50,068 nucleotides of DNA from an uncultured Lachnospiraceae bacterium (GTDB lineage: Bacteria > Bacillota > Clostridia > Lachnospirales > Lachnospiraceae): the NCBI GenBank assembly GCA_910579935.1, contig CAJTVQ010000031.1, positions 1-50,068 of the forward strand, in the 5' to 3' direction. Positions 8,999 through 17,208 of this stretch are shown here, piece by piece. The notes under the pieces were generated by a model. It was given only the letters and a program-made list of their open reading frames with translations, did no database searches and was not told where the DNA came from. The translations under genes were made by a program, and so were the position numbers. The first letter of the stretch is position 1, and the number at the start of each line of letters is the position of its first letter.

Positions 8999-9421
8999 AT
9001 GGATTTACAGAATGAGAAATGTGTCATGGTGATTGACGAGAACCTGCCGCTTGGTATTATTGCGAACACTGCGGCTATCATGGGTATTACGCTCGGAAAG
9101 CAGTTTCCGGAGGTTGTGGGCGCAGATGTATATGACAGGACGGGTAATGGGCATTTGGGAATCATTGAATTCCCGGTGCCTATCTTAAAGGGCAATGTGG
9201 ATGTGATCAAATCCATCCGTGAGAAACTGTATGAGTCAGAATTTTCAGATTTGACGGTGGTTGATTTCTCTGATCTGGCGCAGGGATGCAAGACCTATGA
9301 TGAGTTCATGGAAAAGATGAAGGGTGTTTCAGAAACGGAACTGAATTATTTTGGGATTGCCATCTGTGGTGCAAAAAAGAAGATCAGCAAATTAACCGGG
9401 AGCATGGCGTTGCTGAGGTAA
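8999..9421 (+). CDS. DUF2000 family protein
   Basis: This 140-residue protein matches DUF2000 in layout: an N-terminal VIDENLPLGIIANTAAIMG, a central GIIEFPVPIL strand and a C-terminal KLTGSMALLR ending typical of the family. These are small cytosolic proteins of unknown biochemical role. The ATG at 8999 follows GAGGAGG at 7 nt. The frame stays open to 8786, but the upstream part looks non-coding. Directly behind the stop lie fragments of other genes, so the right-hand side of this gene has been rearranged. Confidence 0.8.
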   Translation: MDLQNEKCVMVIDENLPLGIIANTAAIMGITLGKQFPEVVGADVYDRTGNGHLGIIEFPVPILKGNVDVIKSIREKLYESEFSDLTVVDFSDLAQGCKTYDEFMEKMKGVSETELNYFGIAICGAKKKISKLTGSMALLR

Positions 9422-9423
9422 AG

Positions 9424-9561
9424 AAACAGGGATGCGATAAACTTAGTGATTGGACTTTCTTATATCTGCTTTCTTTTGGTGAGTATGTCGAAATTATTGA
9501 ACCTATTGAAGCAAGAAATATTCTAAAGGAAAAAGCAAAAAAGATATTTTCCATGTATTAA
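9424..9561 (+). pseudogene. C-terminal remnant of a WYL-domain regulator
   Basis: A frame with no start reads DWTFLYLLSFGEYVEIIEP and continues EARNILKEKAKKIFSMY to a TAA at 9559. This is the C-terminal tail typical of WYL-domain transcription regulators (L-x-S-F/L-G-x-x-V-E-V-I-E-P, then a K-rich helix and a final Y). Nothing upstream in frame belongs to the rest of such a protein because the DUF2000 gene occupies it. I read it as a leftover of a deletion or insertion event. Confidence 0.65.
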
Positions 9562-9620
9562 CTAATTGGCTATTACGGAAAGTTAATCAAAGGGTTAAAT
9601 ACACAGACACAGGGCGATGA

Positions 9621-9794
9621 ATTATTGCTGCTTATAAAGGGGACTGGAAAGTAGATATTCCAAAAGAGTTATGTTCTCTGGTTTTTGTTTTTACATTGAC
9701 TTCATGTGGAACAGATTTTGATGGTAGCCGAACCGGAAACGATAGCGAATTTATCATGGACTATAAAGCATTAAACTCAACAGATGCAGCGTAA
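9621..9794 (+). pseudogene. remnant of a small lipoprotein gene
   Basis: The frame following TGA at 9618 encodes a hydrophobic stretch and lipobox (LVFVFTLTSCG), then TDFDGSRTGNDSEFIMDY and KALNSTDAA before a premature TAA at 9792. The N-terminus has no credible start codon and the expected beta-sandwich continuation is missing. It resembles the front of a small clostridial lipoprotein family. Together with the WYL tail it marks a decayed stretch between 9.42 and 9.95 kb. Confidence 0.5.
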
Positions 9795-9950
9795 CTCTTC
9801 AGATAGAGCCATGGATATCATTGAGCGGCGAAAAACTAATGTAAATTTCCCTGTCCCTGCAATAGCAGACAATTTATGAATGGCAGGAGGTACATTCCCC
9901 GCAGCCTGCACAGTGGGGTTGTTGACTTCTATCTGAAAAGATAAAACCAG
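9795..9950. other. non-coding remainder of the decayed stretch
   Basis: There is no convincing gene here. A minus-strand open frame of 65 codons covers it but shows no ribosome site or family signature. Base use is more AT-rich than in the neighbouring hypB operon. Confidence 0.4.
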
Positions 9951-9979
9951 TTGACGCACTTCCGGGAAAATCATATAAT
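9951..9979 (+). promoter_or_regulatory. sigma-A promoter of the hypB operon
   Basis: TTGACG and TATAAT are separated by exactly 17 bp, about 95 nt before the hypB start. Confidence 0.8.
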
Positions 9980-10072
9980 AGAATTACTAAATATCGTACT
10001 GTTTTAGATGCATGGAAAACCATATTAACGTATCATAATTACCGTAAAACAGTAAGGGAAACGAGGACGGAT

Positions 10073-10753
10073 ATGAGAGAAGTAAGAGTTTTGGAGATCA
10101 AACAGAGCGTCTTTGCGGACAATGACAGGCAGGCGGAGCTCCTGCGGCAGGAATTAAAAGAAAAAGGAGTCTTTCTTTTGAACTTAATGTCCTCCCCTGG
10201 TTCCGGCAAGACGACCACGTTACTGCGTACCATTGAAATGCTGAAAGACAAGTTCAAAATCGGCGTGATGGAAGCCGACATTGACTCGGACGTGGATGCC
10301 CGCGCCATTTCGGAATCAGGGGCGAAGGTGATTCAGCTTCATACGGGAGGCATGTGTCATCTGGATGCGGAGATGACGAGACAGGGATTGGCAGGGCTGG
10401 AAACGGGGGACGTGGAGTTGGCTGTTTTGGAAAATGTGGGAAATCTTGTCTGTCCGGCGGAGTTTGATACCGGTGCATCCAGGAACGCCATGATTCTTTC
10501 CGTGCCGGAGGGACATGATAAACCGCTGAAATATCCGCTGATGTTTTCCGTCTGTGATGTGGTGCTGATCAACAAAACGGATGTGCTGCCTTATTTTGAC
10601 TTTGATATGGAGAAGTGCAGGGAGTATATCCATATGCGCAATCCGGAAGCAAAAGTCATTCCTGTTTGTGCCAGGACCGGGGAGGGAATGGCAGAATGGG
10701 TGGAATGGTTGGAAAAGGAGGCGGCAGACTGGCGGAAGCATAAAACAGAGTGA
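10073..10753 (+). CDS. hypB: HypB, nickel-binding GTPase maturation factor
   Basis: This 226-residue SIMIBI GTPase stores and delivers nickel to metalloenzymes, classically [NiFe]-hydrogenase. The P-loop is SPGSGKTTT near residue 41, followed by the ADIDSDVDA switch segment. The metal/dimer region is GGMCHLDAEM near 103-112 with its Cys-His pair, then NVGNLVCP, and NKTD near 166 gives guanine specificity. The N-terminal His-rich or CxxCGC nickel site of some HypBs is absent. The ribosome site is GAGGAC before the ATG at 10073. It heads an operon with the oxidoreductase, hypA and a DUF5692 protein. No hydrogenase structural genes and no hypCDEF lie in the window, so the client enzyme is elsewhere or non-canonical. 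Confidence 0.93.
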   Translation: MREVRVLEIKQSVFADNDRQAELLRQELKEKGVFLLNLMSSPGSGKTTTLLRTIEMLKDKFKIGVMEADIDSDVDARAISESGAKVIQLHTGGMCHLDAEMTRQGLAGLETGDVELAVLENVGNLVCPAEFDTGASRNAMILSVPEGHDKPLKYPLMFSVCDVVLINKTDVLPYFDFDMEKCREYIHMRNPEAKVIPVCARTGEGMAEWVEWLEKEAADWRKHKTE

Positions 10754-10826
10754 AGCAGTTTTCAAATGTGCGGTAAAACAGGCGAAAGCAGTAACGGAGC
10801 ACGAAATATTTACGAGGGAGGAAGGT

Positions 10827-13616
10827 ATGAAGAAAACGTTAGACAAAGAATTATATCCGGATTATGTATATCCGCAGCATCAGACAGACCGCAGCGAACC
10901 CGTAAGGGAGAGTATCGTCAGATTGGGGAAGATGATGACGGACCGGATTCCGCAGAAACTGGGAATTAAGAAGATTACGCAGGAGGACCCGGAGTATTGG
11001 GGACTGGCGGGAGTGCTGACGGACGAAGAAGCGGAGATCGCGCTGAAGATGGGGGTGCGTAAACCGAAGACCCTGCCGGAGATGGTGAAGCTGACGGGGA
11101 TTCCCGAAAAGGAGCTGGAAGAAAAACTCCAGACGATGTCCGTCAAAGGGATTTTGGAATACAACTGGGAAAATCCTGCGCATGAAAAGCAGTATGTGCT
11201 TCCCATGTTTGTGCCGGGGGCAGCGGAATTTTTCAACATGAACAGCAGCATTCTGGAACAGAATCCGGAGGTCAGCCTGTTCTTTGAACATATGTCAAGG
11301 CTGCCGCTGGAACATGTGACCCCGTTCGTGGGGGAAGGGGGAAACGGTATCGGGATGCATGTGATTCCGGTGGAAAAAGCCATTGAGATGGAAAGTGAGT
11401 CCGTGGATTTGGAGCATATTTCCTACTGGCTGACCAAGTATGAGGGAAAATATGCGGCAAGCCCCTGCTCCTGCCGCCGTTCCCGCCTTGTGTACGACGA
11501 GGGCTGCGGGGACGATCCGGAAGGCTGGTGTGTTGCGGTAGGGGATATGGCGGATTATGTGGTGGAGACCCAGAAGGACGGACGCTATATCACGAGGGAA
11601 GAAGCGCTGGAGATTTTTAAGCAGGCGGAGGATAACGGTTTTGTCCACCAGATTACCAATATCGACGGCGCTAATAAGATTTTTGCCATCTGCAACTGTA
11701 ACGTGAACGTGTGCTATGCCCTGCGTACTTCCCAGCTTTTTAACACGCCTAACATGTCCCGTTCCGCCTATGTGGCGAAGGTGGCGAAAGAGAAGTGCGT
11801 AGCCTGCGGCAAGTGTGTGGAAGCCTGTCCGGCCGGAGCGGTGAAGCTTGGACAGAAGCTGTGCAGAAAGGACGGCAGCGAAATGACTTATCCGAAGATG
11901 CCGCTTCCGCAGGAACAGAAGTGGGGCGAGCATATGTGGACGCATAACTATCGGGATGTGAACCGGATCAACTGCCATGATACCGGTACGGCCCCCTGTA
12001 AAACAGCCTGTCCTGCCCACATTGCCATTCAGGGATATTTGCAGCTTGCCAAGGAAGGACGTTATGAGGAGGCGCTGGCGCTGATCAAGAAGGACAATCC
12101 GCTGCCGGCCATCTGCGGGCGTATCTGCAACCGCCGCTGTGAGGATGCCTGTACGCGTGCCACGCTGGATGAGGCGGTTGCCATCGATGCAGTGAAGCGT
12201 TTTATCGCTGAGCGGGATTTGAAGCAGGAGACGCGGTATATTCCGAAACCTACGGTTCCTTCCCTGAAAGGGTATTTTGAAGAAAAGATTGCCATTATCG
12301 GAGCCGGACCGGCAGGGCTTTCCTGCGCTTACTTTTTGGCGGACAAGGGCTACAAGCCTGTGATTTTTGAGAAAAATGAAAAAGCGGGCGGTATGCTGAC
12401 CTACGGGGTTCCTTCCTATAAACTGGAAAAGGATTTGATTCAGGCGGAAGTGGATGTGATTACCGCTATGGGCGTGGAAATCAAATATGGCGTGGAAGTC
12501 GGAAAAGATGTTACCATTGCACAGCTGCGGGAACAGGGGTATAAGGGCTTTTACATAGCGATTGGTCAGGGCGGCAGGAAGCCGAACATATCCGGCGAAG
12601 ATGCGCAGGGTGTCTATACGGCAGTGGAATTTTTGAGAGAGGCCGGAGCAAGGGAGGCCTTTGACCTGGGCGGCAGCGTGGTGGTAATCGGCGGCGGCAA
12701 TGTTGCCATTGATGCGGCGAGGACTTCCATGCGCTGCGGAAAGGGAAAAGCGTCCGTTTCCATGTTCTGTCTGGAAAGCAGGGATGAGATGCCCGCAAGC
12801 CGTGAGGAAATTTTAGAGGCGTCGGAGGAAAATGTTTCCATAAATAACGGCTGGGGACCGAAAGAGATCCTGACGGAGAATGGAAAAGCAGTAGGAGTGG
12901 TATTCAAAAAGTGTACCCGCGTGTATGATGAAAAACACAGATTTTCCCCGCTTTATGACGAAAATGATACGATGACCGTATCCTGTTCCACCGTTATTTT
13001 CAGTGTGGGACAGGGGATTGAATGGGGAGAGTTTCTGAATGGAACGAAGGTGGAGCTGCGTCCGAACGGCGGTGCCATTGCCGATAAGCTGACCTATCAG
13101 ACGGCGGAACCGGATATCTTTGTGGGCGGCGATGTCTATACCGGACCGAAATTTGCCATCGACGCCATTGCGGCAGGAAGGGAAGGCGCGGTGTCGCTGC
13201 ACCGTTATGTGCACGAACATTGTACGCTGACTATTGGGAGAAACCGGAGGGATTTCATTGAGCTGGATAAGCAGGACATTTTTATCGCCGGCTATGACAA
13301 TACCGACAGGCAGAGACCGGAGCGGGCGGAGGAAGCGCAGAAGCAGTCCTTCAGGGATTTATCCCACACACTGACGGAAGAGCAGGTGAAAGCGGAAACT
13401 TCCCGCTGCCTGGGCTGCGGCGCGTCGGTGGTAGACCCGAATAAATGCATCGGCTGCGGAATCTGTACGACCAAGTGCGTATTTGATGCGATTACCCTGC
13501 ACAGGAAGCATCCGGGCTGTTCCGAGATGGTAAAATCGGAGGATAAGCTGAAGTATGTGCTTCCCAATATGGTCAGGCAGTCGCTGAAAGTAACGTTTGC
13601 TCCGAAGAAGGGCTGA
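10827..13616 (+). CDS. multi-cluster Fe-S / FAD-dependent NAD(P)H oxidoreductase (GltD-like core)
   Basis: The 929-residue protein is modular. Residues 1-310 form an unusual N-terminal region with cysteine groups (CSCRRSR near 213, CNCNVNVC near 290). A ferredoxin [4Fe-4S] motif CVACGKCVEACPAG lies near 324. A GltD-type Fe-S/helical domain follows (CKTACPAHIAIQGYL, ICGRICNRRCEDAC; about 390-435), then an FAD site GAGPAGLSCA near 491, an NAD(P)H site GGGNVAIDAARTS near 620 and a C-terminal ferredoxin motif CIGCGICTTKC near 873. It probably moves electrons between NAD(P)H and Fe-S carriers; the partner is unknown. The start at 10827 follows GAGGGAGGAAGG; the frame extends upstream into hypB but without support. 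Its position between hypB and hypA suggests work with a nickel or hydrogen enzyme. Confidence 0.88.
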   Translation: MKKTLDKELYPDYVYPQHQTDRSEPVRESIVRLGKMMTDRIPQKLGIKKITQEDPEYWGLAGVLTDEEAEIALKMGVRKPKTLPEMVKLTGIPEKELEEKLQTMSVKGILEYNWENPAHEKQYVLPMFVPGAAEFFNMNSSILEQNPEVSLFFEHMSRLPLEHVTPFVGEGGNGIGMHVIPVEKAIEMESESVDLEHISYWLTKYEGKYAASPCSCRRSRLVYDEGCGDDPEGWCVAVGDMADYVVETQKDGRYITREEALEIFKQAEDNGFVHQITNIDGANKIFAICNCNVNVCYALRTSQLFNTPNMSRSAYVAKVAKEKCVACGKCVEACPAGAVKLGQKLCRKDGSEMTYPKMPLPQEQKWGEHMWTHNYRDVNRINCHDTGTAPCKTACPAHIAIQGYLQLAKEGRYEEALALIKKDNPLPAICGRICNRRCEDACTRATLDEAVAIDAVKRFIAERDLKQETRYIPKPTVPSLKGYFEEKIAIIGAGPAGLSCAYFLADKGYKPVIFEKNEKAGGMLTYGVPSYKLEKDLIQAEVDVITAMGVEIKYGVEVGKDVTIAQLREQGYKGFYIAIGQGGRKPNISGEDAQGVYTAVEFLREAGAREAFDLGGSVVVIGGGNVAIDAARTSMRCGKGKASVSMFCLESRDEMPASREEILEASEENVSINNGWGPKEILTENGKAVGVVFKKCTRVYDEKHRFSPLYDENDTMTVSCSTVIFSVGQGIEWGEFLNGTKVELRPNGGAIADKLTYQTAEPDIFVGGDVYTGPKFAIDAIAAGREGAVSLHRYVHEHCTLTIGRNRRDFIELDKQDIFIAGYDNTDRQRPERAEEAQKQSFRDLSHTLTEEQVKAETSRCLGCGASVVDPNKCIGCGICTTKCVFDAITLHRKHPGCSEMVKSEDKLKYVLPNMVRQSLKVTFAPKKG

Positions 13617-13619
13617 GCC

Positions 13620-13964
13620 ATGCATGAATTAGGAGTTGTATTTCATATTATGGATACTTTGGAAAAGGTGGCGGAAGAAAACCAGGCGGAAGGCATTTCC
13701 AAAGTGGTTTTGGAACTCGGAGAAGTATCCACGGTGATAGAGTCTTATTTGCAGAACTGCTGGAAATGGGCGGCGGGGAAACGGCAGCTGTTTGCGGATG
13801 CCAGTCTAGTGGTGGAGACGCTTCCGGCCGTTACTTACTGTGAGGGATGCGGACAGACCTATCCCACCGTGGAGCACGGAAAAATCTGCCCTTACTGCAA
13901 AAGTCCCGATACGTGGCTTTTGCAGGGAAATGAATTTAATATTAAGGAAATAGAAGTGTATTAA
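13620..13964 (+). CDS. hypA: HypA, nickel metallochaperone
   Basis: The 114-residue protein begins MHEL, the invariant nickel-binding His2 of HypA, and has the zinc site CEGCG (near 80) and CPYCKS (near 98). HypA passes nickel to apo-enzyme together with HypB. It starts 3 nt after the oxidoreductase stop with only a weak purine-rich ribosome site, which suggests translational coupling. hypA and hypB are split by the 2.8-kb oxidoreductase gene instead of being adjacent as in most hyp operons. Confidence 0.9.
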   Translation: MHELGVVFHIMDTLEKVAEENQAEGISKVVLELGEVSTVIESYLQNCWKWAAGKRQLFADASLVVETLPAVTYCEGCGQTYPTVEHGKICPYCKSPDTWLLQGNEFNIKEIEVY

Positions 13965-14011
13965 GAGACTGTTGAAAGCAGTTTACAAAAAGAGAAAGCG
14001 AGGTGGAGTGT

Positions 14012-15049
14012 ATGATATTTCAGATTTATGACGGGATGATACTTTGGCATATTCTGGGCTGGATCATGGTGTTTGCGGGACTGGTGGCGGTCAATGAGAT
14101 CGCCCGCCGTTCCAAAATCGGGGGGAGCATCTGTTTCTTTGTGATTCCTGCCGCGTTGACGGTTTATTTCATTTCGATCTATGTGGGAGCCGCAAAAGGA
14201 GCGGAGTGGGCGCTGACCAACCAGACGTATGTGCATATGAACAGCTGGTTCCATTATGCGAAGCTGTATGCGGCACTGGCAGGCTGTATCGGTTTTATGA
14301 TCATCAAATACAAATGGGGCAAACTGGGAAAGTCCCATGCATTTAAGGTATTTCCTTTTGTCATCGTGGCGATCAATATTCTGATTGCCGTGGCTTCCGA
14401 TTTCGAATCGGTCATCAAAGCCGGAAATATCATGGGCGGATGGTGGAAATCTTCGGAAGGCGTATGGCTGTACGGCGGATGGTGGAATATTTTAAACGGT
14501 GTGGCAGGACTGATCAATATTTTATGCATGACCGGCTGGTGGGGCATTTATTCCTCCAAAGACAGGAAAGATATGTTATGGCCGGATATGACGTGGTGCT
14601 ATATCCTTGCTTATGATATCTGGAACTTCCAATATACCTATCTGAACCTGCCGACCCATTCCTGGTATTGCGGGTTTGCGCTGCTGTTAGCGCCTACGGT
14701 TGCCAATGCGCTTTGGAATAAGGGCGGATGGATTCAGAACCGCGCCAATACGCTGGCACTGTGGTGTATGTTTGCACAGGTATTCCCGCTGTTTCAGGAT
14801 GGCAGCAGGTTTACCACCGTATCTTCGGTATACGGGTCAGGCGGCGCCGCTGCCGCATTGGGAGAAGCGATGCCGGCAACGGCGAACCCTGCGGCACAGG
14901 GAGTGATTTCCGTGATTTCCATCGTAGTGAATGTGGTAATATTCGCGGTGATTCTGAGACGGGCGAAGGCACAGAAAAAGAATCCGTATACCCATGAGAT
15001 TTTTACGGACCAGAAGGATTTCCGGATGGCGATGGACAGGGCGGAATAA
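14012..15049 (+). CDS. DUF5692 family polytopic membrane protein
   Basis: This 345-residue protein has about nine hydrophobic segments and is unusually rich in Trp and Tyr (GGWWKSSEGVWLYGGWWNIL, WCYILAYDIWNFQYTYL). It matches my recollection of the DUF5692 family of clostridial membrane proteins, for which no function is established. The ATG at 14012 follows GAGGTGGAG; a GTG three codons earlier is the alternative. It is the last gene of the hypB operon and ends before a strong terminator, so it may be a transporter or membrane partner for the nickel/oxidoreductase system. That role is inferred from position only. Confidence 0.7.
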   Translation: MIFQIYDGMILWHILGWIMVFAGLVAVNEIARRSKIGGSICFFVIPAALTVYFISIYVGAAKGAEWALTNQTYVHMNSWFHYAKLYAALAGCIGFMIIKYKWGKLGKSHAFKVFPFVIVAINILIAVASDFESVIKAGNIMGGWWKSSEGVWLYGGWWNILNGVAGLINILCMTGWWGIYSSKDRKDMLWPDMTWCYILAYDIWNFQYTYLNLPTHSWYCGFALLLAPTVANALWNKGGWIQNRANTLALWCMFAQVFPLFQDGSRFTTVSSVYGSGGAAAALGEAMPATANPAAQGVISVISIVVNVVIFAVILRRAKAQKKNPYTHEIFTDQKDFRMAMDRAE

Positions 15050-15143
15050 TGGATGCCTGGAATCGTGCATGAGTTTTTAGCGGATTGGACATAAAGCAGT
15101 CAGCGGATCTTTGCGGAATCGCATATACGGCCGCAGGTTTGCG

Positions 15144-15190
15144 AAAAAGCAGGCGGAATGATGAAATTATCATTCCGCCTGCTTTTTAAT
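15144..15190. terminator. bidirectional intrinsic terminator
   Basis: A perfect 15-bp palindromic stem (AGCAGGCGGAATGAT / ATCATTCCGCCTGCT) is flanked by AAAAA on the left and TTTTT on the right. It serves both the hyp operon (+) and the chemoreceptor gene (-). Confidence 0.9.
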
Positions 15191-15213
15191 TTCTTTTTTC
15201 GTGCAGCATGCTG

Positions 15214-16878
15214 TTAACGTTTTCCGGAATTTCTTAACTGGAACATGGAAGTCAGGTTTTTCAATACGCCGGCCTGTGCGCTGAGCTGCTCACTGGTTGC
15301 CGCACTTTCTTCCGCCGTAGCGGAATTGGTCTGTACCACGCTGGAAATCTGGCTGATCTGTTCCCGGATTTCCGCAATGGAGTCAGCCTGTGTGCGGGAA
15401 GTGTCTGCTATCTGATTGGTCGTCTCCATGATTTCGTTTGCCCCGGCCACAACGGAAGCCAGTTGGGCAGCCGTTTCATTGGCAATCAAAGTACCGTGCT
15501 CCACTTTTTGTATGGAACGTGCGATCAAATCCGCCGTAGTCTTGGAGGCTTCTGTGCTTTTGCCTGCCAGCGCACGCACTTCTTCTGCTACCACGGCAAA
15601 GCCTTTGCCCGTTTCGCCGGCCCTTGCCGCCTCTACTGCCGCATTCAGCGCAAGAATATTGGTCTGCGAAGCGATGCTTTCGATGGTTTTGATTATCTTG
15701 CCGATTTCATCCGAACTCTCGCTGATTTCTTTCATGGCGCCTATCATTTCCTGCATTTTCTGATTGCTTTCCATAATCTGTGTACCAACCAGTTCCACAT
15801 TCCTGCTGGCCTGTACTGCATTTTCTGCTGACTGGGCCACATTCCTGGAAATCTCGCGCATATTCATATCCAGTTCGTCTACGGTGCTGGCCTGTTCCAC
15901 CGCTCCCTGGCTCAGTGCCTGTGCTCCGACAGACACCTGTTCGGCTCCGCCCGAAACATATTCCGTACTTTCCACAATCTGTGTCATGGTATCGTTCAGT
16001 TTATCAAGAATCTGATTCAGGGACTGTTTAATGGAAACAAAATCTCCCACATAATCCTGTGAGGTTTTTGCTGTCAGGCTTCCGTTCGAAATATCCTGCA
16101 GTACGGAGGATATTTCGCCTATGTATCCCCGGAGCCGCTCTATTGTGTTATCAAAAACGGAAGCCAAAAGACCGATTTCATCGTTGGAACGTATATTGAT
16201 TTTTGCCGTTTTGTTTTTCTCCAGTCCCAGATTTCCCTGTTCCATTGTCTGTGCCAGCCGGGTAAGCTGGGAAAGCGGCTTTGAGACGGTCTTTCTGATA
16301 AAAATCGTCATAATGATAACGCTTAGTATGACCATGGTCACTCCCGCCACAGTTGCTGCTACCATGGTACCGCGGATTTCTTCTAAAGCGCTCTCTTCAG
16401 AAATACCTGCAAAGATCAGTCCGTTAATCTGTCCGTTGGCATCTCTGGTAGGTACATAGGAGCAAAGATGCGTTTTTCCAAGTATCTGTGTCTCCCCAAC
16501 ATAGCTGTTCCCTTGTACAAGAATGATTTCTTTCAGTTCATCCGAGAGGGTGGTGCCAACCACACGTTTCCCGTCCTGCTGGATCGTTGTATATTCTCTT
16601 GTGTCCCCGTTGAAAATAGTGAATTCACAACGCATCAGTCCCTTTAAATCGTCCAGCAGCCGGGTCATATCTTCCGACCCGTCATAATTCTGCAGTTCAT
16701 ACGCCAGCATATTTGTGCCGTTGACACACCGATCCTGCAGCATACTCATGGCAAGATTTTCAAACATGAATATGCATAATTTCACTACAGAAAAAATGCT
16801 GACTACCAGCAGACATGTTACTAAAGTGTTTACCTTTCTCCCAAGATGACGTCTTCTTTTGATTTTTTGATTTTCCAT
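15214..16878 (-). CDS. methyl-accepting chemotaxis protein
   Basis: The 554-residue receptor has a basic N-terminus, TM1 (about 17-37), a periplasmic-side Cache-like sensor of about 130 residues, TM2 (about 172-193), a HAMP domain and a long cytoplasmic signalling coil. The MA-domain hairpin tip is intact (ASQTNILALNAAVEAARAGE, then GKGFAVVAEEVRALA, about 405-440), so it should couple to CheW/CheA. The ribosome site on the minus strand is AGAGGT, 8 nt before the ATG. The ligand is unknown. Together with the sigma-28-like promoter at 36676 this suggests a motile host. It shares the terminator at 15144-15190 with the convergent operon. Confidence 0.93.
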   Translation of the reverse strand: MENQKIKRRRHLGRKVNTLVTCLLVVSIFSVVKLCIFMFENLAMSMLQDRCVNGTNMLAYELQNYDGSEDMTRLLDDLKGLMRCEFTIFNGDTREYTTIQQDGKRVVGTTLSDELKEIILVQGNSYVGETQILGKTHLCSYVPTRDANGQINGLIFAGISEESALEEIRGTMVAATVAGVTMVILSVIIMTIFIRKTVSKPLSQLTRLAQTMEQGNLGLEKNKTAKINIRSNDEIGLLASVFDNTIERLRGYIGEISSVLQDISNGSLTAKTSQDYVGDFVSIKQSLNQILDKLNDTMTQIVESTEYVSGGAEQVSVGAQALSQGAVEQASTVDELDMNMREISRNVAQSAENAVQASRNVELVGTQIMESNQKMQEMIGAMKEISESSDEIGKIIKTIESIASQTNILALNAAVEAARAGETGKGFAVVAEEVRALAGKSTEASKTTADLIARSIQKVEHGTLIANETAAQLASVVAGANEIMETTNQIADTSRTQADSIAEIREQISQISSVVQTNSATAEESAATSEQLSAQAGVLKNLTSMFQLRNSGKR

Positions 16879-16884
16879 TTCGCT

Positions 16885-17037
16885 TACCTCTGTATTACAT
16901 AGTTTACATATAGAGCAAAAAATCTATATGCAATTATATATTATCCAGTCTTTCGGTAAAATGCAAGAGTGAGAATGAATTTATGGAGCATTTATTTCCG
17001 TGGGCAACGAGCCGGGCAGCCGTGCTTGCGCGTATAT
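16885..17037. other. divergent intergenic region between chemoreceptor and metY
   Basis: This AT-rich stretch must hold the chemoreceptor promoter, but no clean -35/-10 pair and no sigma-28 motif was found for it. An ATATAG / CTATAT inverted repeat lies at about 16909-16930. Confidence 0.4.
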
Positions 17038-17066
17038 TTGACAAATGGAAAATATTATGATATTAT
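17038..17066 (+). promoter_or_regulatory. sigma-A promoter of metY
   Basis: TTGACA and TATTAT are separated by 17 bp. Transcription would start near 17073, giving a leader of about 135 nt that contains two tiny ORFs. Confidence 0.8.
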
Positions 17067-17130
17067 TTCATTGTAAACAGATAGGAATTATGTAGAATAA
17101 GGAGATGTTTATGAAAGAAAGATATTAAGT

Positions 17131-17181
17131 ATGGGTAATATGGAACCGTTGCTACTATTTACAGCTTTTGTCTGCTCATGA
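17131..17181 (+). CDS. possible leader peptide upstream of metY
   Basis: A 16-codon ORF reads MGNMEPLLLFTAFVCS. It begins 2 nt after the stop of an even smaller ORF (MKERY, 17111-17128) that has a good ribosome site (AAGGAG at about 17099-17104). The peptide is hydrophobic and ends Cys-Ser. Two stacked micro-ORFs in the leader of a sulfur amino-acid gene suggest translational control. No terminator hairpin follows, so any mechanism would differ from classic attenuation. Confidence 0.35.
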   Translation: MGNMEPLLLFTAFVCS

Positions 17182-17208
17182 CAGGCCTAAGAGAATGGAG
17201 GATACATA

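Noticed and set aside
9777..9974. 65-codon open frame on the minus strand
   Set aside because: No ribosome site and no recognisable family; it overlaps the hypB promoter and is probably chance.
17067..17208. SAM or other sulfur riboswitch upstream of metY
   Set aside because: No S-box core or terminator was found; only small ORFs are visible.
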